Positions 52,761 through 63,830 of a stretch of 64,000 bases of DNA are shown here, one piece after another. Within the stretch, counting starts at the first letter, position 1; every line of letters starts with the position of its first letter. This DNA comes from Salibacterium halotolerans (GTDB lineage: Bacteria; Bacillota; Bacilli; Bacillales; Marinococcaceae). The stretch covers positions 1 through 64,000 of the forward strand of contig NZ_FOXD01000009.1 in NCBI RefSeq assembly GCF_900115625.1, written 5' to 3'. A model generated the notes under the pieces. That model was not told the origin of the DNA and did not search any database. It saw nothing but the letters and a program-made list of their open reading frames with translations. Position numbers and translations under genes: made by a program.

Positions 52761-54308
52761 GTGCGGAAGATTAATGTTTTTGACACAACGCTTCGTGACG
52801 GGGAACAGGCACCGGGTGTGAATTTCAATTTTGATGAAAAGATGCAGATTGCCTATCAGCTCGAACGCCTCGGTGTTGATATCATCGAGGCCGGGTTCCC
52901 GGCATCGTCCAACGGTTCGTTCGAATCGGTGAAAAACATCGCCGATTCGATTAAAGGAAGTTCTGTCACCGGTCTTTCCCGCACCGTTTTTAAAGACATT
53001 GATACAGCCTGGGAAGCGTTGAAAGGCGGCGTGGAACCAAGACTGCATATCTTCATCGGCACGTCACCAATCCACATGGAGCATAAGCTCCGCATGACGC
53101 CGGAGCAGGTGATAGAAAATTCAGTAGAAGCGGTGAAATATGCGAAAACAAGGTTCCCCCACGTGCAGTGGTCCGCTGAAGATGCCTGCCGTTCCGACCT
53201 TGATTTTCTAGTTAAAATCATCGAAAAAGTCATTGATGCCGGCGCGGAAGTGATTAACCTGCCGGACACGGTCGGTTACGTCACGCAGGATGAAATACGT
53301 CACATGTTCCGCTATATTAAGGAAAACGTGCCGAATTCGGATCAAGCAGTACTTTCCACGCACTGCCACGATGATCTTGGTATGGCAGCGGCGAATTCGC
53401 TTGCTGCACTGGAAGCTGGAGCAGGTCAGGTGGAAGGAACCATCAACGGCATCGGGGAACGGGCCGGCAATGCTTCGCTTGAGGAGATTGCAGTAGCACT
53501 GAAAATCCGCAATGATTACTATAAGGCAGAAACCGGCCTGACCCTGAATGAAATCAAACGCACGAGCACGATGATCAGTAAATTGTCCGGCATGACGGTA
53601 CCCAGTAATAAAGCGGTCGTCGGGGACAACGCATTTGCCCATGAATCCGGCATTCATCAGGACGGCGTGCTGAAAAACAGTTCCACCTATGAAATTATCA
53701 CGCCGGATCTCGTCGGGGTGAACGCCAACCGTATGGTGCTCGGCAAACTATCCGGGCTCCATGCATTCAAGAATAAGATCGAAGCACTCGGCTACCAGGC
53801 TTCAGAGGAAGAGCTGAAAAAAGTGTTTAAAGAATTTAAAACACTGGCAGACAAGAAGAGTGAAATAACCGATGAAGATATTATGGCGCTCATGTCTGAA
53901 GAAAAAGCCGGGGAGTCCGTCAGCTATTATGAAGTGGAAACCCTTCAGGTGAACTACGGTACCACCAATATTCCAACGGCAACTGTCACGCTGAAAAATC
54001 CGGAAGGAAACACCATCCAGGAAGCAGCGACAGGTTCCGGCAGTGTAGAAGCCGTATACCAGACAATTGAAAGGATGATTGGAGGACACGCAGATCTTAA
54101 AGATTACCGCATCCAGTCTATTACCGGCGGACGGGATGCTCTTGCAGAAGTCAATGTTCTAATGGAGTACGAAGGCGTGGAAGTATCCGGACGCGGTACG
54201 GCTAATGATGTGCTGGAAGCCTCCGCCCGTGCCTATATCAATGCCATAAACCGCGCGCTGAACTATCAGAGCGGCCGTGATCTTCAGGCGGAAAAAGTCA
54301 ACGTGTAA
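52761..54308 (+). CDS. leuA: 2-isopropylmalate synthase
   Basis: It condenses 2-ketoisovalerate with acetyl-CoA, the first committed step to leucine. The TIM barrel starts [17 protein letters not shown] and contains [23 protein letters not shown] (metal His pair) and [11 protein letters not shown]; the C-terminal LeuA regulatory domain (about residues 385-510) binds leucine. GTG 52761 is chosen because it is 8 nt behind AAGGAG and gives the usual [10 protein letters not shown] start; GTG 52752 overlaps that site. The length is 515. Confidence 0.95.
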   Translation: MRKINVFDTTLRDGEQAPGVNFNFDEKMQIAYQLERLGVDIIEAGFPASSNGSFESVKNIADSIKGSSVTGLSRTVFKDIDTAWEALKGGVEPRLHIFIGTSPIHMEHKLRMTPEQVIENSVEAVKYAKTRFPHVQWSAEDACRSDLDFLVKIIEKVIDAGAEVINLPDTVGYVTQDEIRHMFRYIKENVPNSDQAVLSTHCHDDLGMAAANSLAALEAGAGQVEGTINGIGERAGNASLEEIAVALKIRNDYYKAETGLTLNEIKRTSTMISKLSGMTVPSNKAVVGDNAFAHESGIHQDGVLKNSSTYEIITPDLVGVNANRMVLGKLSGLHAFKNKIEALGYQASEEELKKVFKEFKTLADKKSEITDEDIMALMSEEKAGESVSYYEVETLQVNYGTTNIPTATVTLKNPEGNTIQEAATGSGSVEAVYQTIERMIGGHADLKDYRIQSITGGRDALAEVNVLMEYEGVEVSGRGTANDVLEASARAYINAINRALNYQSGRDLQAEKVNV

Positions 54309-54346
54309 CGCTGCCGGGTGATGAAAGCTGTAAGGGAGAGAAAAGA

Positions 54347-55423
54347 ATGAAGAAAACAATTACCGTTCTTCCGGGAGATGGAATAGGCCTGGAAGTCGTA
54401 AAAGCAACCACCACCGTACTGGATAAAGTCGCAGAGCTGTATGGTCATGAATTTGAGTATAAGTATGCCGATATCGGTGGAACAGCCATCGACAAACATG
54501 AAGACCCTCTTCCACAGGAAACAGTGGACACGTGTAAAAGCAGTGACGGTGTCCTGCTTGGAGCGGTAGGCGGTCCGAAGTGGGAGAACCATCCTTCCGG
54601 ACTGCGCCCGGAACAGGGACTTCTCGGTATCCGCAAAGCTCTTCAGCTTTTTGCAAATCTTCGTCCTGTGACCGGTCATGAAAGTCTGACGGACGCTTCC
54701 AGTCTGAAAAAAGAAGTGGTCGATAACGTGGACCTCATGATTCTAAGGGAACTGACCGGCGGTATCTATTTCGGCCGCCCGCAGGAACGCAGACAGGTGG
54801 ACGGAGAAGAAGCAGCACTTGATACGATGATTTACAAAAAATCCGAGATAGAAAGAATTGTCCGTCAGGGTTTTGAAATGGCGAAGCTCCGCCGTAAAAA
54901 GCTGACGTCGGTTGATAAAGCAAATGTGCTGGAATCGAGCCGCCTCTGGCGCGAAACGGTGGAAGAAATAAAAAGCGACTATCCGGACGTGAAAGTCGAA
55001 CACATGCTGGTCGATAACGCTGCCATGCAGATTATCCGTGAACCAAAACAGTTTGATGTGATGGTAACCGGCAATATGTTTGGTGACATCTTAAGCGATG
55101 CTGCCTCCATGCTTACCGGATCGCTCGGCATGCTGCCTTCGGCGAGTATCGGAGAACAGGCACCGGGTCTGTACGAACCGGTTCACGGTTCTGCTCCCGA
55201 TATCGAAGGACAGAATAAAGCGAACCCGCTTGCGATGATCGCATCGGCGGCGATGATGCTGAAATACTCCTTTAAAATGACAGAAGAGGCGGATGCTCTT
55301 GATAAAGCGGTTTCTGATGTTCTGAGTGCCGGACATCGTACCGGAGATATTGCAAAAGAAGGGGAAACCGCGTTGTCCACAGATGAAATGACGGAAAAAG
55401 TCATGGAGGTACTGAAAAAATAA
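54347..55423 (+). CDS. leuB: 3-isopropylmalate dehydrogenase
   Basis: It oxidatively decarboxylates 3-isopropylmalate with NAD+. The typical motifs are [14 protein letters not shown], the Arg-rich substrate loop [42 protein letters not shown] (metal Asp) and [12 protein letters not shown]. The length of 358 residues is usual. AAGGGAGAG precedes the ATG. Confidence 0.96.
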   Translation: MKKTITVLPGDGIGLEVVKATTTVLDKVAELYGHEFEYKYADIGGTAIDKHEDPLPQETVDTCKSSDGVLLGAVGGPKWENHPSGLRPEQGLLGIRKALQLFANLRPVTGHESLTDASSLKKEVVDNVDLMILRELTGGIYFGRPQERRQVDGEEAALDTMIYKKSEIERIVRQGFEMAKLRRKKLTSVDKANVLESSRLWRETVEEIKSDYPDVKVEHMLVDNAAMQIIREPKQFDVMVTGNMFGDILSDAASMLTGSLGMLPSASIGEQAPGLYEPVHGSAPDIEGQNKANPLAMIASAAMMLKYSFKMTEEADALDKAVSDVLSAGHRTGDIAKEGETALSTDEMTEKVMEVLKK

Positions 55424-55460
55424 CCGGGGAACCGGGAGAGGAAAAGTGAGGGAAGCGGAA

Positions 55461-56876
55461 ATGAAACCAAAAACAATAATCGAAAAAATCTGGGAAAGCC
55501 ATAAAGTACACGCCGAAGACGGTAAACCGGATTTGATGTATGTAGACCTTCAGATGGTGCACGAAGTTACTTCTCCGCAGGCTTTTGAAGGACTGCGTCT
55601 ATCCGGACGCAAAGTCCGCCGCCCGGATTTGACGTTTGCGACGATGGACCATAACGTTCCGACCGAAAACAGGTCTTCCATTACGGATGCTGTTTCCAAA
55701 AAGCAAATGGAAACATTGACAAATAACTGTAATGAATTTGGTGTGGAAATTGCGGATTTAAACAGTCCGAATAACGGTATTGTCCACATCATAGGTCCTG
55801 AACTGGGGCTTACTCAGCCGGGCAAAATTATTGTGTGCGGTGACAGCCATACGTCCACCCACGGCGCTTTTGGTGCGCTTGCTTTTGGTATCGGCACGAG
55901 TGAAGTGGAGCACACGCTGGCGACGCAGACATTATGGCAGTCCCCGCCGAAAACAATGGAAGTCCGTGTGAATGGCCGGCTGAACCCGGGAGCAACGGCA
56001 AAAGACATCATTCTTGCTGTCATCGCAAAACATGGTGTCGACTTTGGTACCGGCCATGTTTTGGAGTACACCGGAGAAGCTATCCGTGGTTTAACGATGG
56101 AAGAACGCATGACCATCTGTAACATGTCCATTGAAGCAGGGGCAAGAGCCGGATTAATCAGCCCGGACCAGGTAACGTTCGATTATCTGGAAGGACGCAG
56201 ACATGTTCCTGAAGGTGAGGCATTCAACCGCAAAGTGGAAGAATGGCAGGCTCTTGCCACCGACGAAGGAGCGGAGTACGACGCTGTTGTGGAAATTGAC
56301 AGTGAGGAAATTGAGCCAATGGTAACATGGGGAACCAACCCGTCCCAGGGTGTCGGTATTCACGGAACGGTTCCTTCACCGGAGGACGCCGAAACAGGTG
56401 CAGAGCGTAAAGCTATTGAGCAGTCGCTTGAGTATATGGATCTGGAACCGGGTACGAAAATGACAGATATCCACATCCAGCATGTATTTCTTGGTTCCTG
56501 TACCAACGCCCGTATCAGCGATCTCCGCGCCGCTGCCAAAATCGCAGAAGGCCGGACCGTGGCAGATGGTGTGCGCGCTATGGTCGTTCCTGGATCGCAG
56601 CAGGTAAAAATGCAGGCGGAAGAAGAAGGGCTGGATAAAATTTTCAAAGATGCCGGTTTTGACTGGAGACAGTCCGGCTGCAGCATGTGTCTAAGTATGA
56701 ACCCTGACTTTGTTCCGGAAGGGGAACGCTGTGCGTCCACATCAAACCGTAACTTTGAAGGACGCCAGGGTAAAGGCGCAAGAACACATCTCGTCAGCCC
56801 CGCTATGGCCGCCGCTGCTGCTATTGCCGGTCGATTTGTTGATATCCGGTATCTCGATGAAGCAGTAACGAACTAA
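55461..56876 (+). CDS. leuC: 3-isopropylmalate dehydratase large subunit
   Basis: With LeuD it isomerises 2- to 3-isopropylmalate through a [4Fe-4S] aconitase-type cluster. Motifs include [47 protein letters not shown], and the cluster Cys in [14 protein letters not shown] and [14 protein letters not shown] 55461 gives 471 residues and is preceded by GAGGGA; GTG 55446 is possible. Confidence 0.95.
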   Translation: MKPKTIIEKIWESHKVHAEDGKPDLMYVDLQMVHEVTSPQAFEGLRLSGRKVRRPDLTFATMDHNVPTENRSSITDAVSKKQMETLTNNCNEFGVEIADLNSPNNGIVHIIGPELGLTQPGKIIVCGDSHTSTHGAFGALAFGIGTSEVEHTLATQTLWQSPPKTMEVRVNGRLNPGATAKDIILAVIAKHGVDFGTGHVLEYTGEAIRGLTMEERMTICNMSIEAGARAGLISPDQVTFDYLEGRRHVPEGEAFNRKVEEWQALATDEGAEYDAVVEIDSEEIEPMVTWGTNPSQGVGIHGTVPSPEDAETGAERKAIEQSLEYMDLEPGTKMTDIHIQHVFLGSCTNARISDLRAAAKIAEGRTVADGVRAMVVPGSQQVKMQAEEEGLDKIFKDAGFDWRQSGCSMCLSMNPDFVPEGERCASTSNRNFEGRQGKGARTHLVSPAMAAAAAIAGRFVDIRYLDEAVTN

Positions 56877-56903
56877 CGATTTCAGAAAAAGAAGGTGAAT
56901 GTA

Positions 56904-57491
56904 ATGGAACCAATCGTGACACACACCGGAAATACAGCGGTTCTGCCACGTGTCAATGTGGATACGGACCAAATCATCCCAAAACAGTTTTTGAAACGTG
57001 TTGAGCGCACAGGTTTCGGGCAGTTTCTGTTTTTTGACTGGCGTTTTCTGGAGGACGGAAGCGACAATCCGGATTTTGAACTGAATCAGCCTCAGGCTGA
57101 AGGGGCGACTGTTTTGATTGCCGATCATAACTTCGGAAGCGGCTCCTCGCGTGAGCATGCTCCGTGGGCCCTGCAGGATTATGGATTCCGCGTGATTATA
57201 GCACCGAGTTTTGCTGACATTTTCTACAGTAACTGTTTCAAAAACGGTATCCTGCCGATACGTCTGGATGAAGAAAAAGTATATCGGTTGATGGAAAAGG
57301 GGAAGAATCAGAAATACGACGTAATGGTTGATCTTCCCAATCAAAAAATCACCGATGAGCAGGGTTTTGAAGAAACATTTGAGATTGATGATTATTATAA
57401 GCAGATGCTTATCAACGGTTGGGATGAGATCAGTATCACGCTGCAGTATGAAGATAAAATCGATCAATTCGAAAAAAGTATGAACGTATAA
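56904..57491 (+). CDS. leuD: 3-isopropylmalate dehydratase small subunit
   Basis: This is the swivelling domain of the isomerase. It shows LPRVNVDTDQIIPKQFLKRVERTGFG, LIADHNFGSGSSREHAPWALQDYGFR and FADIFYSNCFKNGILPI. From ATG 56904, 7 nt behind AAGGTGA, the protein has 195 residues. It is the last gene of the operon; a terminator follows. Confidence 0.95.
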   Translation: MEPIVTHTGNTAVLPRVNVDTDQIIPKQFLKRVERTGFGQFLFFDWRFLEDGSDNPDFELNQPQAEGATVLIADHNFGSGSSREHAPWALQDYGFRVIIAPSFADIFYSNCFKNGILPIRLDEEKVYRLMEKGKNQKYDVMVDLPNQKITDEQGFEETFEIDDYYKQMLINGWDEISITLQYEDKIDQFEKSMNV

Positions 57492-57547
57492 AACCATCTT
57501 TCATTGCAAAAGACAGTCGTGTACGATCAACACGAGGGTAAAACAGA

Positions 57548-57580
57548 AAGGCAGCCTGCAAAGGGGCTGTCTTCTTTTTC
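57548..57580 (+). terminator. Terminator of ilvBHC-leuABCD
   Basis: AAGGCAGCC pairs with GGCTGTCTT (one G-U) across an 8-nt loop, followed by CTTTTTC. Confidence 0.75.
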
Positions 57581-57613
57581 CATCACTATCACGTACAGGA
57601 AAGGGGGCGCAGC

Positions 57614-58621
57614 ATGAAGGAAAAAAAGGACTCGGAGCAGAATGTTATTTCTTTTCCAGGCTCTGCGGATCGACTATCAACGCAGGGACTGGAAGAACTG
57701 AAAAAAGGAAACAAAGAAAAAGCAGTGAACTTCTTTTCAGAAGCCCTGCAGCATGACTCCTTTCATGAAGAGGCGTCGTACGGTCTGCTTCTCGGGCTTG
57801 CGGAAACCGGAAGACTAACGGAAGGAATCAGACTGGCGGAACAGTTAATGGACGGGAACAATAGCAACTATTTCGAAGTCCTGCAGGTGTATGTGTCGCT
57901 GCTTGCGCAGGCTGGAGAATATCAAAAAGTGGTGACGATCCTCGAAGGCGTTCAGGAAGAACACCGCTTTCCCGCTAAGATGGCGGAGCAGTTGTTTGAG
58001 CTGCTGGAATTGTCACGCACGATGGCTGAAACGTCCATTGAGCCGGAGCCGGAAGAAGACCGGCCTGATCGGGATTGGAGTGTGGAGTTAAAATCAGGCG
58101 GGGCAGAATATAAACTGTCGATTCTTCAGGAAATGAAAGGTTATCCCTTTTCTTCGGTAGTGCCGGACGTCGAAACGCTGCTTACCGATCCGGAAATAAC
58201 TCCGCTCTTAAAAAGTATGCTTTTGTTTTTACTGAAGGATATCCATACAGACCGGGAAGTTGAGATAACGAAACTGGAGCGCACGGGGACTTTTATTCCC
58301 TCTTCTCTGCCTCCACTGGAAGACAGCTCGGTGTACATAGAAACAAAGGGGCTTCTTCGGGATGTGCTTGCCCACGAGGAGCCGGTGCTGCTCGAACATA
58401 GTTTGGAACTGTTGAAAGAACTTCTGCTGTATTATTATCCTTTTCCACCATCCATGCCGGTAAACGGGCTGGCCGCTGTGATTCATGCAGAAGCTGCAGG
58501 GCGCATCGGATACCCTTCAAAGACAGATGATACAGCAGCGCACTATGATATTTCAGAGAAAACTTTTTGTGATGTAAAACAAGAATATGATACATTAAAA
58601 CCCAACATATCACATATATAA
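57614..58621 (+). CDS. ysoA: TPR-repeat protein YsoA
   Basis: The 335-residue protein has tetratricopeptide-like helical repeats in its first half (LSTQGLEELKKGNKEKAVNFFSEALQHDSFHEEASYGLLLGLAETG...), an acidic linker near residue 145, and a C-terminal domain without a known motif. It corresponds in place and length to B. subtilis YsoA (before tig). The function is unknown; the repeats suggest a protein-binding scaffold. An AAAGGGGG site lies upstream. Confidence 0.82.
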   Translation: MKEKKDSEQNVISFPGSADRLSTQGLEELKKGNKEKAVNFFSEALQHDSFHEEASYGLLLGLAETGRLTEGIRLAEQLMDGNNSNYFEVLQVYVSLLAQAGEYQKVVTILEGVQEEHRFPAKMAEQLFELLELSRTMAETSIEPEPEEDRPDRDWSVELKSGGAEYKLSILQEMKGYPFSSVVPDVETLLTDPEITPLLKSMLLFLLKDIHTDREVEITKLERTGTFIPSSLPPLEDSSVYIETKGLLRDVLAHEEPVLLEHSLELLKELLLYYYPFPPSMPVNGLAAVIHAEAAGRIGYPSKTDDTAAHYDISEKTFCDVKQEYDTLKPNISHI

Positions 58622-58705
58622 AAGCTGCTTTATTCCGGCAGAAGCCGAACAGTCCTTTATGAACAGAAATCCGTATTTGTTCAGGCTTTCTTATGGTGTT
58701 TTTCA

Positions 58706-58733
58706 TTGAAATGAACATTTGATATGTTATAAT
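58706..58733 (+). promoter_or_regulatory. SigA promoter of tig
   Basis: TTGAAA (58706-58711) and TATAAT (58728-58733) with 16 nt spacing. An AAGGAGG at 58734-58740 follows directly, well before the ribosome-binding site used by tig. Confidence 0.7.
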
Positions 58734-58784
58734 AAGGAGGTTGTGAATACGGAGATAACCTATGAAACTTGGAGGGAAAGATAA

Positions 58785-60128
58785 ATGAGCGCTGAGAATG
58801 CCAATTGGGAAAAACAAGAAGGGAACCAGGGCGTCCTGACAATCGAAGTCGAATCCGAAAGATTTGAAGAAGCACTCGATCAGGCGTTCCAAAAAGTAAG
58901 AAAACAGGTGGATATTCCTGGTTTCCGTAAAGGGAAAGTGCCGCGCAAACTGTTTGAACAGCGGTTTGGTGTAGAATCCCTTTACCAGGATGCGGTGGAT
59001 ATTGTGCTGCCGCCGGCTTATTCAGAAGCCGTTCAGGAAACGCAGATTGAACCGGTGGATCAGCCGGATATTGATATCGAAGAGATTGAAAGAGGAAAGA
59101 ATCTGGTCTTCAAAGCCACTGTTACGGTGAAACCGGAAGTGGAGCTCGGCCAGTATAAAGAACTGGAAGTGGAAGAATTCGAAACCTCCGTTTCGGAAGA
59201 AGATGTCCAGGCAGAGCTCGATAAGCTCAAAGAACAGCAGGCTGAGCTTGTTGTCGTGGAAGACGGTGAAGTACAGAACGGAGACACCGTTGTCATGGAC
59301 TTCAAAGGCTATGTAGACGGCGAAGCGTTTGAAGGCGGCGAAGCAGAGAATTATTCGCTCGAAATCGGCTCCGGTCAGTTTATTCCGGGATTCGAAGAAC
59401 AAATCACCGGCATGACTCCGGGAGAAGAAAGAGATATTACGATTACCTTCCCGGAAGAATATCATTCAGAAGAACTTTCCGGAAAAGAAGCTGTATTTTC
59501 CGTGAAGCTTCATGACATCAAACGCAAAGAACTCCCTGAAATGGATGACGAATTTGCCAAAGATGTGGATGAAGATGTCGAGACGTTCGATGAACTGAAG
59601 AATAAACAGGAAGACAAGCTCAAGCACGATAAAGAGCACGAAAAAGAACACCATGAGCGCGATACGGTCGTTGAAAAAGCAGCGGAGAACGCGTCGGTTG
59701 ATATTCCGGATGCCATGATTTCTTCAGAATCCGACCGCATGATGCAGGAATTCGATCAGCGTCTGCAGGCACAGGGCATGTCTCTTGATATGTATTATCA
59801 GGTAGCAGGAACGGACGAAGAAGGCATGAAAGAACAGTTCAAAGGCGAAGCCGAAAAACGGGTAAAAATGAACCTTACCCTGGAAGCTGTAGCCAACGCG
59901 GAAGAAGTCGAAGCGAGTGACGATGACGTGGAAAAAGAACTGGATAAAATGGCCGAAACGTATCAGAGAGAGAAAGAAGAAATCCGGCAGCTGCTCGCGA
60001 TGCAGGGCGGAACGGATGCATTGAAAGATGATCTCCGCATTCAAAAGGCGATCGACTTTCTTGTAGAAAACAGCAAAACCGTCCCGAAATCCCAAGAAAA
60101 TGAAGACGTGGCAGAAGAAGCCGAATAA
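58785..60128 (+). CDS. tig: Trigger factor (ribosome-bound chaperone/prolyl isomerase)
   Basis: It binds near the ribosome exit tunnel and helps nascent chains fold. The N-terminal ribosome-binding domain has the signature [17 protein letters not shown]; the FKBP-type PPIase domain spans about residues 155-245 ([43 protein letters not shown]); the C-terminal substrate-binding arms follow. The protein is unusually acidic, with an E/D-rich tail. The length is 447 residues. GGAGGG precedes ATG 58785. Confidence 0.96.
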   Translation: MSAENANWEKQEGNQGVLTIEVESERFEEALDQAFQKVRKQVDIPGFRKGKVPRKLFEQRFGVESLYQDAVDIVLPPAYSEAVQETQIEPVDQPDIDIEEIERGKNLVFKATVTVKPEVELGQYKELEVEEFETSVSEEDVQAELDKLKEQQAELVVVEDGEVQNGDTVVMDFKGYVDGEAFEGGEAENYSLEIGSGQFIPGFEEQITGMTPGEERDITITFPEEYHSEELSGKEAVFSVKLHDIKRKELPEMDDEFAKDVDEDVETFDELKNKQEDKLKHDKEHEKEHHERDTVVEKAAENASVDIPDAMISSESDRMMQEFDQRLQAQGMSLDMYYQVAGTDEEGMKEQFKGEAEKRVKMNLTLEAVANAEEVEASDDDVEKELDKMAETYQREKEEIRQLLAMQGGTDALKDDLRIQKAIDFLVENSKTVPKSQENEDVAEEAE

Positions 60129-60138
60129 TGGATTCACG

Positions 60139-60172
60139 ACCCTAAAAGCTTGAAAAAGCTTTTAGGGTTTTT
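60139..60172 (+). terminator. Terminator of tig
   Basis: A perfect 13-bp stem (ACCCTAAAAGCTT with AAGCTTTTAGGGT) with a 4-nt loop and TTTTT. Confidence 0.9.
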
Positions 60173-60519
60173 CATAAGAAACGGCATGGAAAACTTAAAG
60201 GGCATTTCAATCAAAATGAAGTATAGATTTCTATCATTTCCGGGGAAAAAGAAGGAATGGTGTACGTCATGGTTGAATATACATAAGGAAAGTGTCTATG
60301 ATATAAGGGATGGTTCTACATAAGATGCGGTACAATATCCTTTTTTCCATCCGTATTGTTTCAAGTTGGGCCACTGTGTATGATACAATGCGAAGCATAA
60401 TCATATACTATGGTCATTATGTACGCGAAAAGGCAGATTCGGTATAGCATGGCAGCTGTTCAAATGATTGTACTGAAACACAGAAGTTCGTGTACAATAA
60501 CCATGTAAGGGGTGAGAAG
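60173..60519 (+). other. 347-bp region before clpX without a gene
   Basis: I see no gene here. Possible -10 boxes are TACAAT at 60384-60389 (with TTCAAG 18 nt upstream) and TACAAT at 60493-60498 (with TTGTAC 19 nt upstream). No CtsR-type tandem heptamer (GGTCAAA) is seen. The length suggests a leader or more than one promoter for clpX. Confidence 0.4.
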
Positions 60520-61800
60520 ATGTTTAAGTTCAATGAAGAGAAGGGACAATTGAAATGTTCTTTCTGCGGGAAGACACAGGACCAGGTGAGAAAATTAGTC
60601 GCTGGACCCGGCGTTTATATATGCGATGAATGCATCGAGCTGTGTACGGAAATCGTGGAAGAAGAACTTGGCACAGAAGAGGAAGTGGAACTGGAAGAAC
60701 TTCCGAAGCCGAATGAAATCAACGAGACGCTTGATGATTATGTCATCGGTCAGGAAAAAGCGAAACGTTCCCTGGCTGTGGCGGTGTACAATCACTACAA
60801 ACGTGTAAACTCCGCAGCAGCAAAGCAGCAGGGAGATGTAGAACTTGCCAAAAGTAACATCTGTATGATCGGACCTACCGGAAGCGGGAAAACATTGATG
60901 GCGCAGACACTGGCAAGAATACTGAACGTTCCGTTTGCGATGGCGGACGCCACATCGCTCACTGAAGCCGGCTATGTCGGAGAAGACGTGGAGAATATTC
61001 TGCTGAAACTCCTCCAGGCAGCCGACTACGATGTGGAGAAGGCGGAAAAAGGAATAATTTATATCGACGAAATCGATAAAGTAGCACGTAAATCAGAGAA
61101 TCCTTCCATCACAAGAGACGTTTCCGGTGAAGGGGTGCAGCAGGCTCTGCTGAAAATTCTTGAAGGGACAACGGCAAGTGTTCCTCCTCAAGGCGGCCGT
61201 AAGCATCCGCATCAGGAATTCATTCAGATTGATACGTCCAACGTTCTCTTTATCTGCGGTGGTGCGTTCGACGGAATCGACCAGATTGTCCAGGAACGTC
61301 TCGGCAAACAGGTTATCGGTTTCGGCTCGGAATCGGAAAAAGCCGACATGGACAAAGACGAATACATGAGCCGCATTCTTCCGGAAGATCTTCTCCGTTA
61401 CGGTTTGATTCCGGAATTTATCGGACGTCTCCCGGTTATTTCGAGTCTTTCCGAGCTTGATGAAGATGCGCTTGTGGATATCCTGACACAGCCAAAGAAT
61501 GCCCTCGTGAAGCAGTACCAGAAACTTCTTGAAATGGATGAAGTGGAACTGGAATTCACAGACGAAGCGCTCCGTGAGATTTCGCGTGAAGCGATTGAAC
61601 GAAAAACCGGAGCCCGTGGACTGCGCTCCATTATTGAAGGCATTATGCTCGACATCATGTATGACCTTCCGAATAAAGAAGACATTGCTGTCTGTACCAT
61701 TACAGCAGAAGCTGTAACGGATGACGTGTCTCCTATTCTAAAAACACACGACGGTAAAGAAGTTTATCTGGAAAGCAAAGCACCAAGAGAAAGCGCCTGA
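60520..61800 (+). CDS. clpX: ATP-dependent Clp protease ATP-binding subunit ClpX
   Basis: It unfolds tagged proteins and feeds them to ClpP. The N-terminal zinc-binding domain ([21 protein letters not shown]) is followed by the AAA+ module with Walker [13 protein letters not shown], Walker [10 protein letters not shown], the pore loop GYVGEDVEN, and the C-terminal domain with the ClpP-contact region IGFGSE. I start at ATG 60520 ([13 protein letters not shown], the invariant family start) behind AAGGGGTGAG; the length is 426. Confidence 0.97.
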   Translation: MFKFNEEKGQLKCSFCGKTQDQVRKLVAGPGVYICDECIELCTEIVEEELGTEEEVELEELPKPNEINETLDDYVIGQEKAKRSLAVAVYNHYKRVNSAAAKQQGDVELAKSNICMIGPTGSGKTLMAQTLARILNVPFAMADATSLTEAGYVGEDVENILLKLLQAADYDVEKAEKGIIYIDEIDKVARKSENPSITRDVSGEGVQQALLKILEGTTASVPPQGGRKHPHQEFIQIDTSNVLFICGGAFDGIDQIVQERLGKQVIGFGSESEKADMDKDEYMSRILPEDLLRYGLIPEFIGRLPVISSLSELDEDALVDILTQPKNALVKQYQKLLEMDEVELEFTDEALREISREAIERKTGARGLRSIIEGIMLDIMYDLPNKEDIAVCTITAEAVTDDVSPILKTHDGKEVYLESKAPRESA

Positions 61801-61813
61801 CTATAAGGCAGAG

Positions 61814-61850
61814 ACGGTCCAGCCGAAGCACGCACGGCTGGACCGTTTTT
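61814..61850 (+). terminator. Terminator of clpX
   Basis: A perfect 12-bp stem (ACGGTCCAGCCG with CGGCTGGACCGT) with a 9-nt loop and five T. Confidence 0.9.
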
Positions 61851-61940
61851 ATAAGGATAGGCAGACTATGTGCAAAGGATAATACAACAGTTGGGAATGT
61901 CTCCGGGCTGTCCTTCTTCTGAATAATTGATTTCCGTTCT

Positions 61941-61970
61941 GCATGTTCAAAAGCAGACGGCGGCATACTA
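61941..61970 (+). promoter_or_regulatory. Candidate SigF promoter of lonB
   Basis: GCATG (61941-61945), exactly 15 nt, then CGGCATACTA (61961-61970) fits the SigF pattern GYATA-N15-GGNNANANTR except for one base in each box. lonB in B. subtilis is expressed in the forespore. Confidence 0.5.
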
Positions 61971-62003
61971 AGTCAGGGAAGACGGCAAGGAGGCATAAAC
62001 AAT

Positions 62004-63719
62004 ATGAATCTGATGATGATTGTACTTATTGTTCAAATGATATTCGGGGTGATTGTCGGTCTTTATTTCTGGAATCTCCTCAAACAGCAGCGCGCAGGCA
62101 AAACAGCGGTCCAGAGGGATTCAAAAAAAGAAATTGAACAGCTCAGCCGGATGCGTTCTGTTTCGTTATCCCAGCCGCTGACAGAAAAGGCCCGTCCTGC
62201 GTCATTGAGCGATATCATTGGACAGGAAGAAGGAATCAAAGCGCTCAAAGCAGCATTATGCGGAGAAAACCCGCAGCATGTTCTGCTTTACGGACCGCCC
62301 GGCATCGGCAAGACAGCAGCGGCGAGACTCGTTCTTGAAGCAGCTAAGCGCAATCCGGCTTCTCCGTTTCGAAAAGATGCAGCATTTGTGGAGATTGATG
62401 GTGCGACATCGCGTTTCGATGAGCGCGGGATTGCCGACCCTTTAATCGGCTCGGTGCATGATCCAATTTATCAGGGAGCGGGAGCGATGGGGCAGGCAGG
62501 CGTCCCCCAGCCTAAGCAGGGAGCAGTCACAAAAGCACACGGAGGTATGCTGTTTATTGATGAAATAGGGGAACTTCACAGCATACAGCTGAATAAACTG
62601 TTGAAAGTGCTGGAAGACCGGAAAGTATATCTGGAAAGTGCGTATTACAGCGAGAGTAATCCGCAGATACCAACGTATATCCATGATATTTTTAACAACG
62701 GGCTTCCGGCTGACTTCCGGCTCGTGGGAGCCACGACAAGACAGCCGCAGGAACTGCCTGCGGCACTGCGCTCCCGCTGCATGGAAATTTATTTCCGGCC
62801 GCTGGATGATTCCGAGGTCCGAAAGATTGCATACCAGGCCGGGGAGAAGAGCGGTGCCGAACTTACAGAAGAAGCAGCGTTTTTGATTTCCCGGTTTGCC
62901 GGAAACGGCCGGGATGCGGTTCATATTGTTCAGATCGCGGCGGGAGCGGCGAAAGAAGACGAGCGTACTGTGTTGGAGACCCGCGACATCGAGTGGGTGC
63001 TTCAGGCGGGCCGGCTCGAACCAAAACCCGGCCGCTCCATCCAGCACGACCGTTTTGTCGGAAAAGTAAATGGGCTGGCTGTAACAGCAGCAGGCGCCGG
63101 TATGATTCTTGATGTGGAGGCCGCCGCAAAAAAAGGCGTGTATCCGGGCAACGTTACGGTGACCGGCGTGATGGAAGAAGAAAAACATGGAACACCCGTT
63201 TTTTCCACGCGGCGGAAAAGCCTTGCCAAAAGTTCGGTCGAAAATGTTGTCACGGTTCTTCATACGATGCATCTCCCGGTAAAAGAATATGATATTCACG
63301 TCAATTTTCCCGGCGGCCTTCCTATCGATGGTCCTTCCGCCGGCGCCGCCATTCTGCTGGCAGTTTACTCGGCAGTCAAACAGGTAAAAGTAAAGCCTTT
63401 CACTGCCGTAACCGGTGAAATCGGAGTGCGGGGCGATATTAAACCGGTAGGCGGGGTGCCTGAAAAAGTAGATGCAGCATGTAAGGCTGGGGCACAGGTT
63501 GTATTCATACCGCATGAAAATGACCGTCCTTCCTTTCATGAACAGGAACAGGGAACGATAATTCCCGTTGCGCGGGTGGAAGAGCTTTTGAAACAAGCAC
63601 TGCTTCCCGAAGAAGAAGTGTCAGAAACCGGGCATGGTTTCATTATACCGGCCGGTGATACATCCGTTTCGTATCACGAAACCGAGGAGCCTGGAATTAG
63701 ACAAATGAATGAGAAATAG
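62004..63719 (+). CDS. lonB: Lon-like ATP-dependent protease LonB (sporulation)
   Basis: LonB is a forespore protease. An N-terminal membrane segment (residues about 2-22) anchors it; the AAA+ domain has Walker A GPPGIGKTAAARL, Walker B GMLFIDEIGEL and SRFAGNGRDAVHI; the C-terminal Lon protease domain has the catalytic Ser in DGPSAGAAILLA and the Lys in IKPVGGVPEKVDAA. It lacks the Lon N-terminal substrate domain, as usual for LonB. 571 residues against about 552 in B. subtilis. GCAAGGAGG precedes the ATG. Confidence 0.95.
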   Translation: MNLMMIVLIVQMIFGVIVGLYFWNLLKQQRAGKTAVQRDSKKEIEQLSRMRSVSLSQPLTEKARPASLSDIIGQEEGIKALKAALCGENPQHVLLYGPPGIGKTAAARLVLEAAKRNPASPFRKDAAFVEIDGATSRFDERGIADPLIGSVHDPIYQGAGAMGQAGVPQPKQGAVTKAHGGMLFIDEIGELHSIQLNKLLKVLEDRKVYLESAYYSESNPQIPTYIHDIFNNGLPADFRLVGATTRQPQELPAALRSRCMEIYFRPLDDSEVRKIAYQAGEKSGAELTEEAAFLISRFAGNGRDAVHIVQIAAGAAKEDERTVLETRDIEWVLQAGRLEPKPGRSIQHDRFVGKVNGLAVTAAGAGMILDVEAAAKKGVYPGNVTVTGVMEEEKHGTPVFSTRRKSLAKSSVENVVTVLHTMHLPVKEYDIHVNFPGGLPIDGPSAGAAILLAVYSAVKQVKVKPFTAVTGEIGVRGDIKPVGGVPEKVDAACKAGAQVVFIPHENDRPSFHEQEQGTIIPVARVEELLKQALLPEEEVSETGHGFIIPAGDTSVSYHETEEPGIRQMNEK

Positions 63720-63787
63720 GATAAAATAAAACCATCATGCAGTAGAAAAGAAAAAGCGCACGATACTGTGCTGTTTTATAGAGAAGC

Positions 63788-63830
63788 AGACCCGCCGCAA
63801 AGGAAAAGGAAACGAAGCGGGTCTTTTTTT
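63788..63830 (+). terminator. Terminator of lonB
   Basis: AGACCCGC (63788-63795) pairs with GCGGGTCT (63817-63824) across a 21-nt loop, followed by seven T. Confidence 0.7.
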
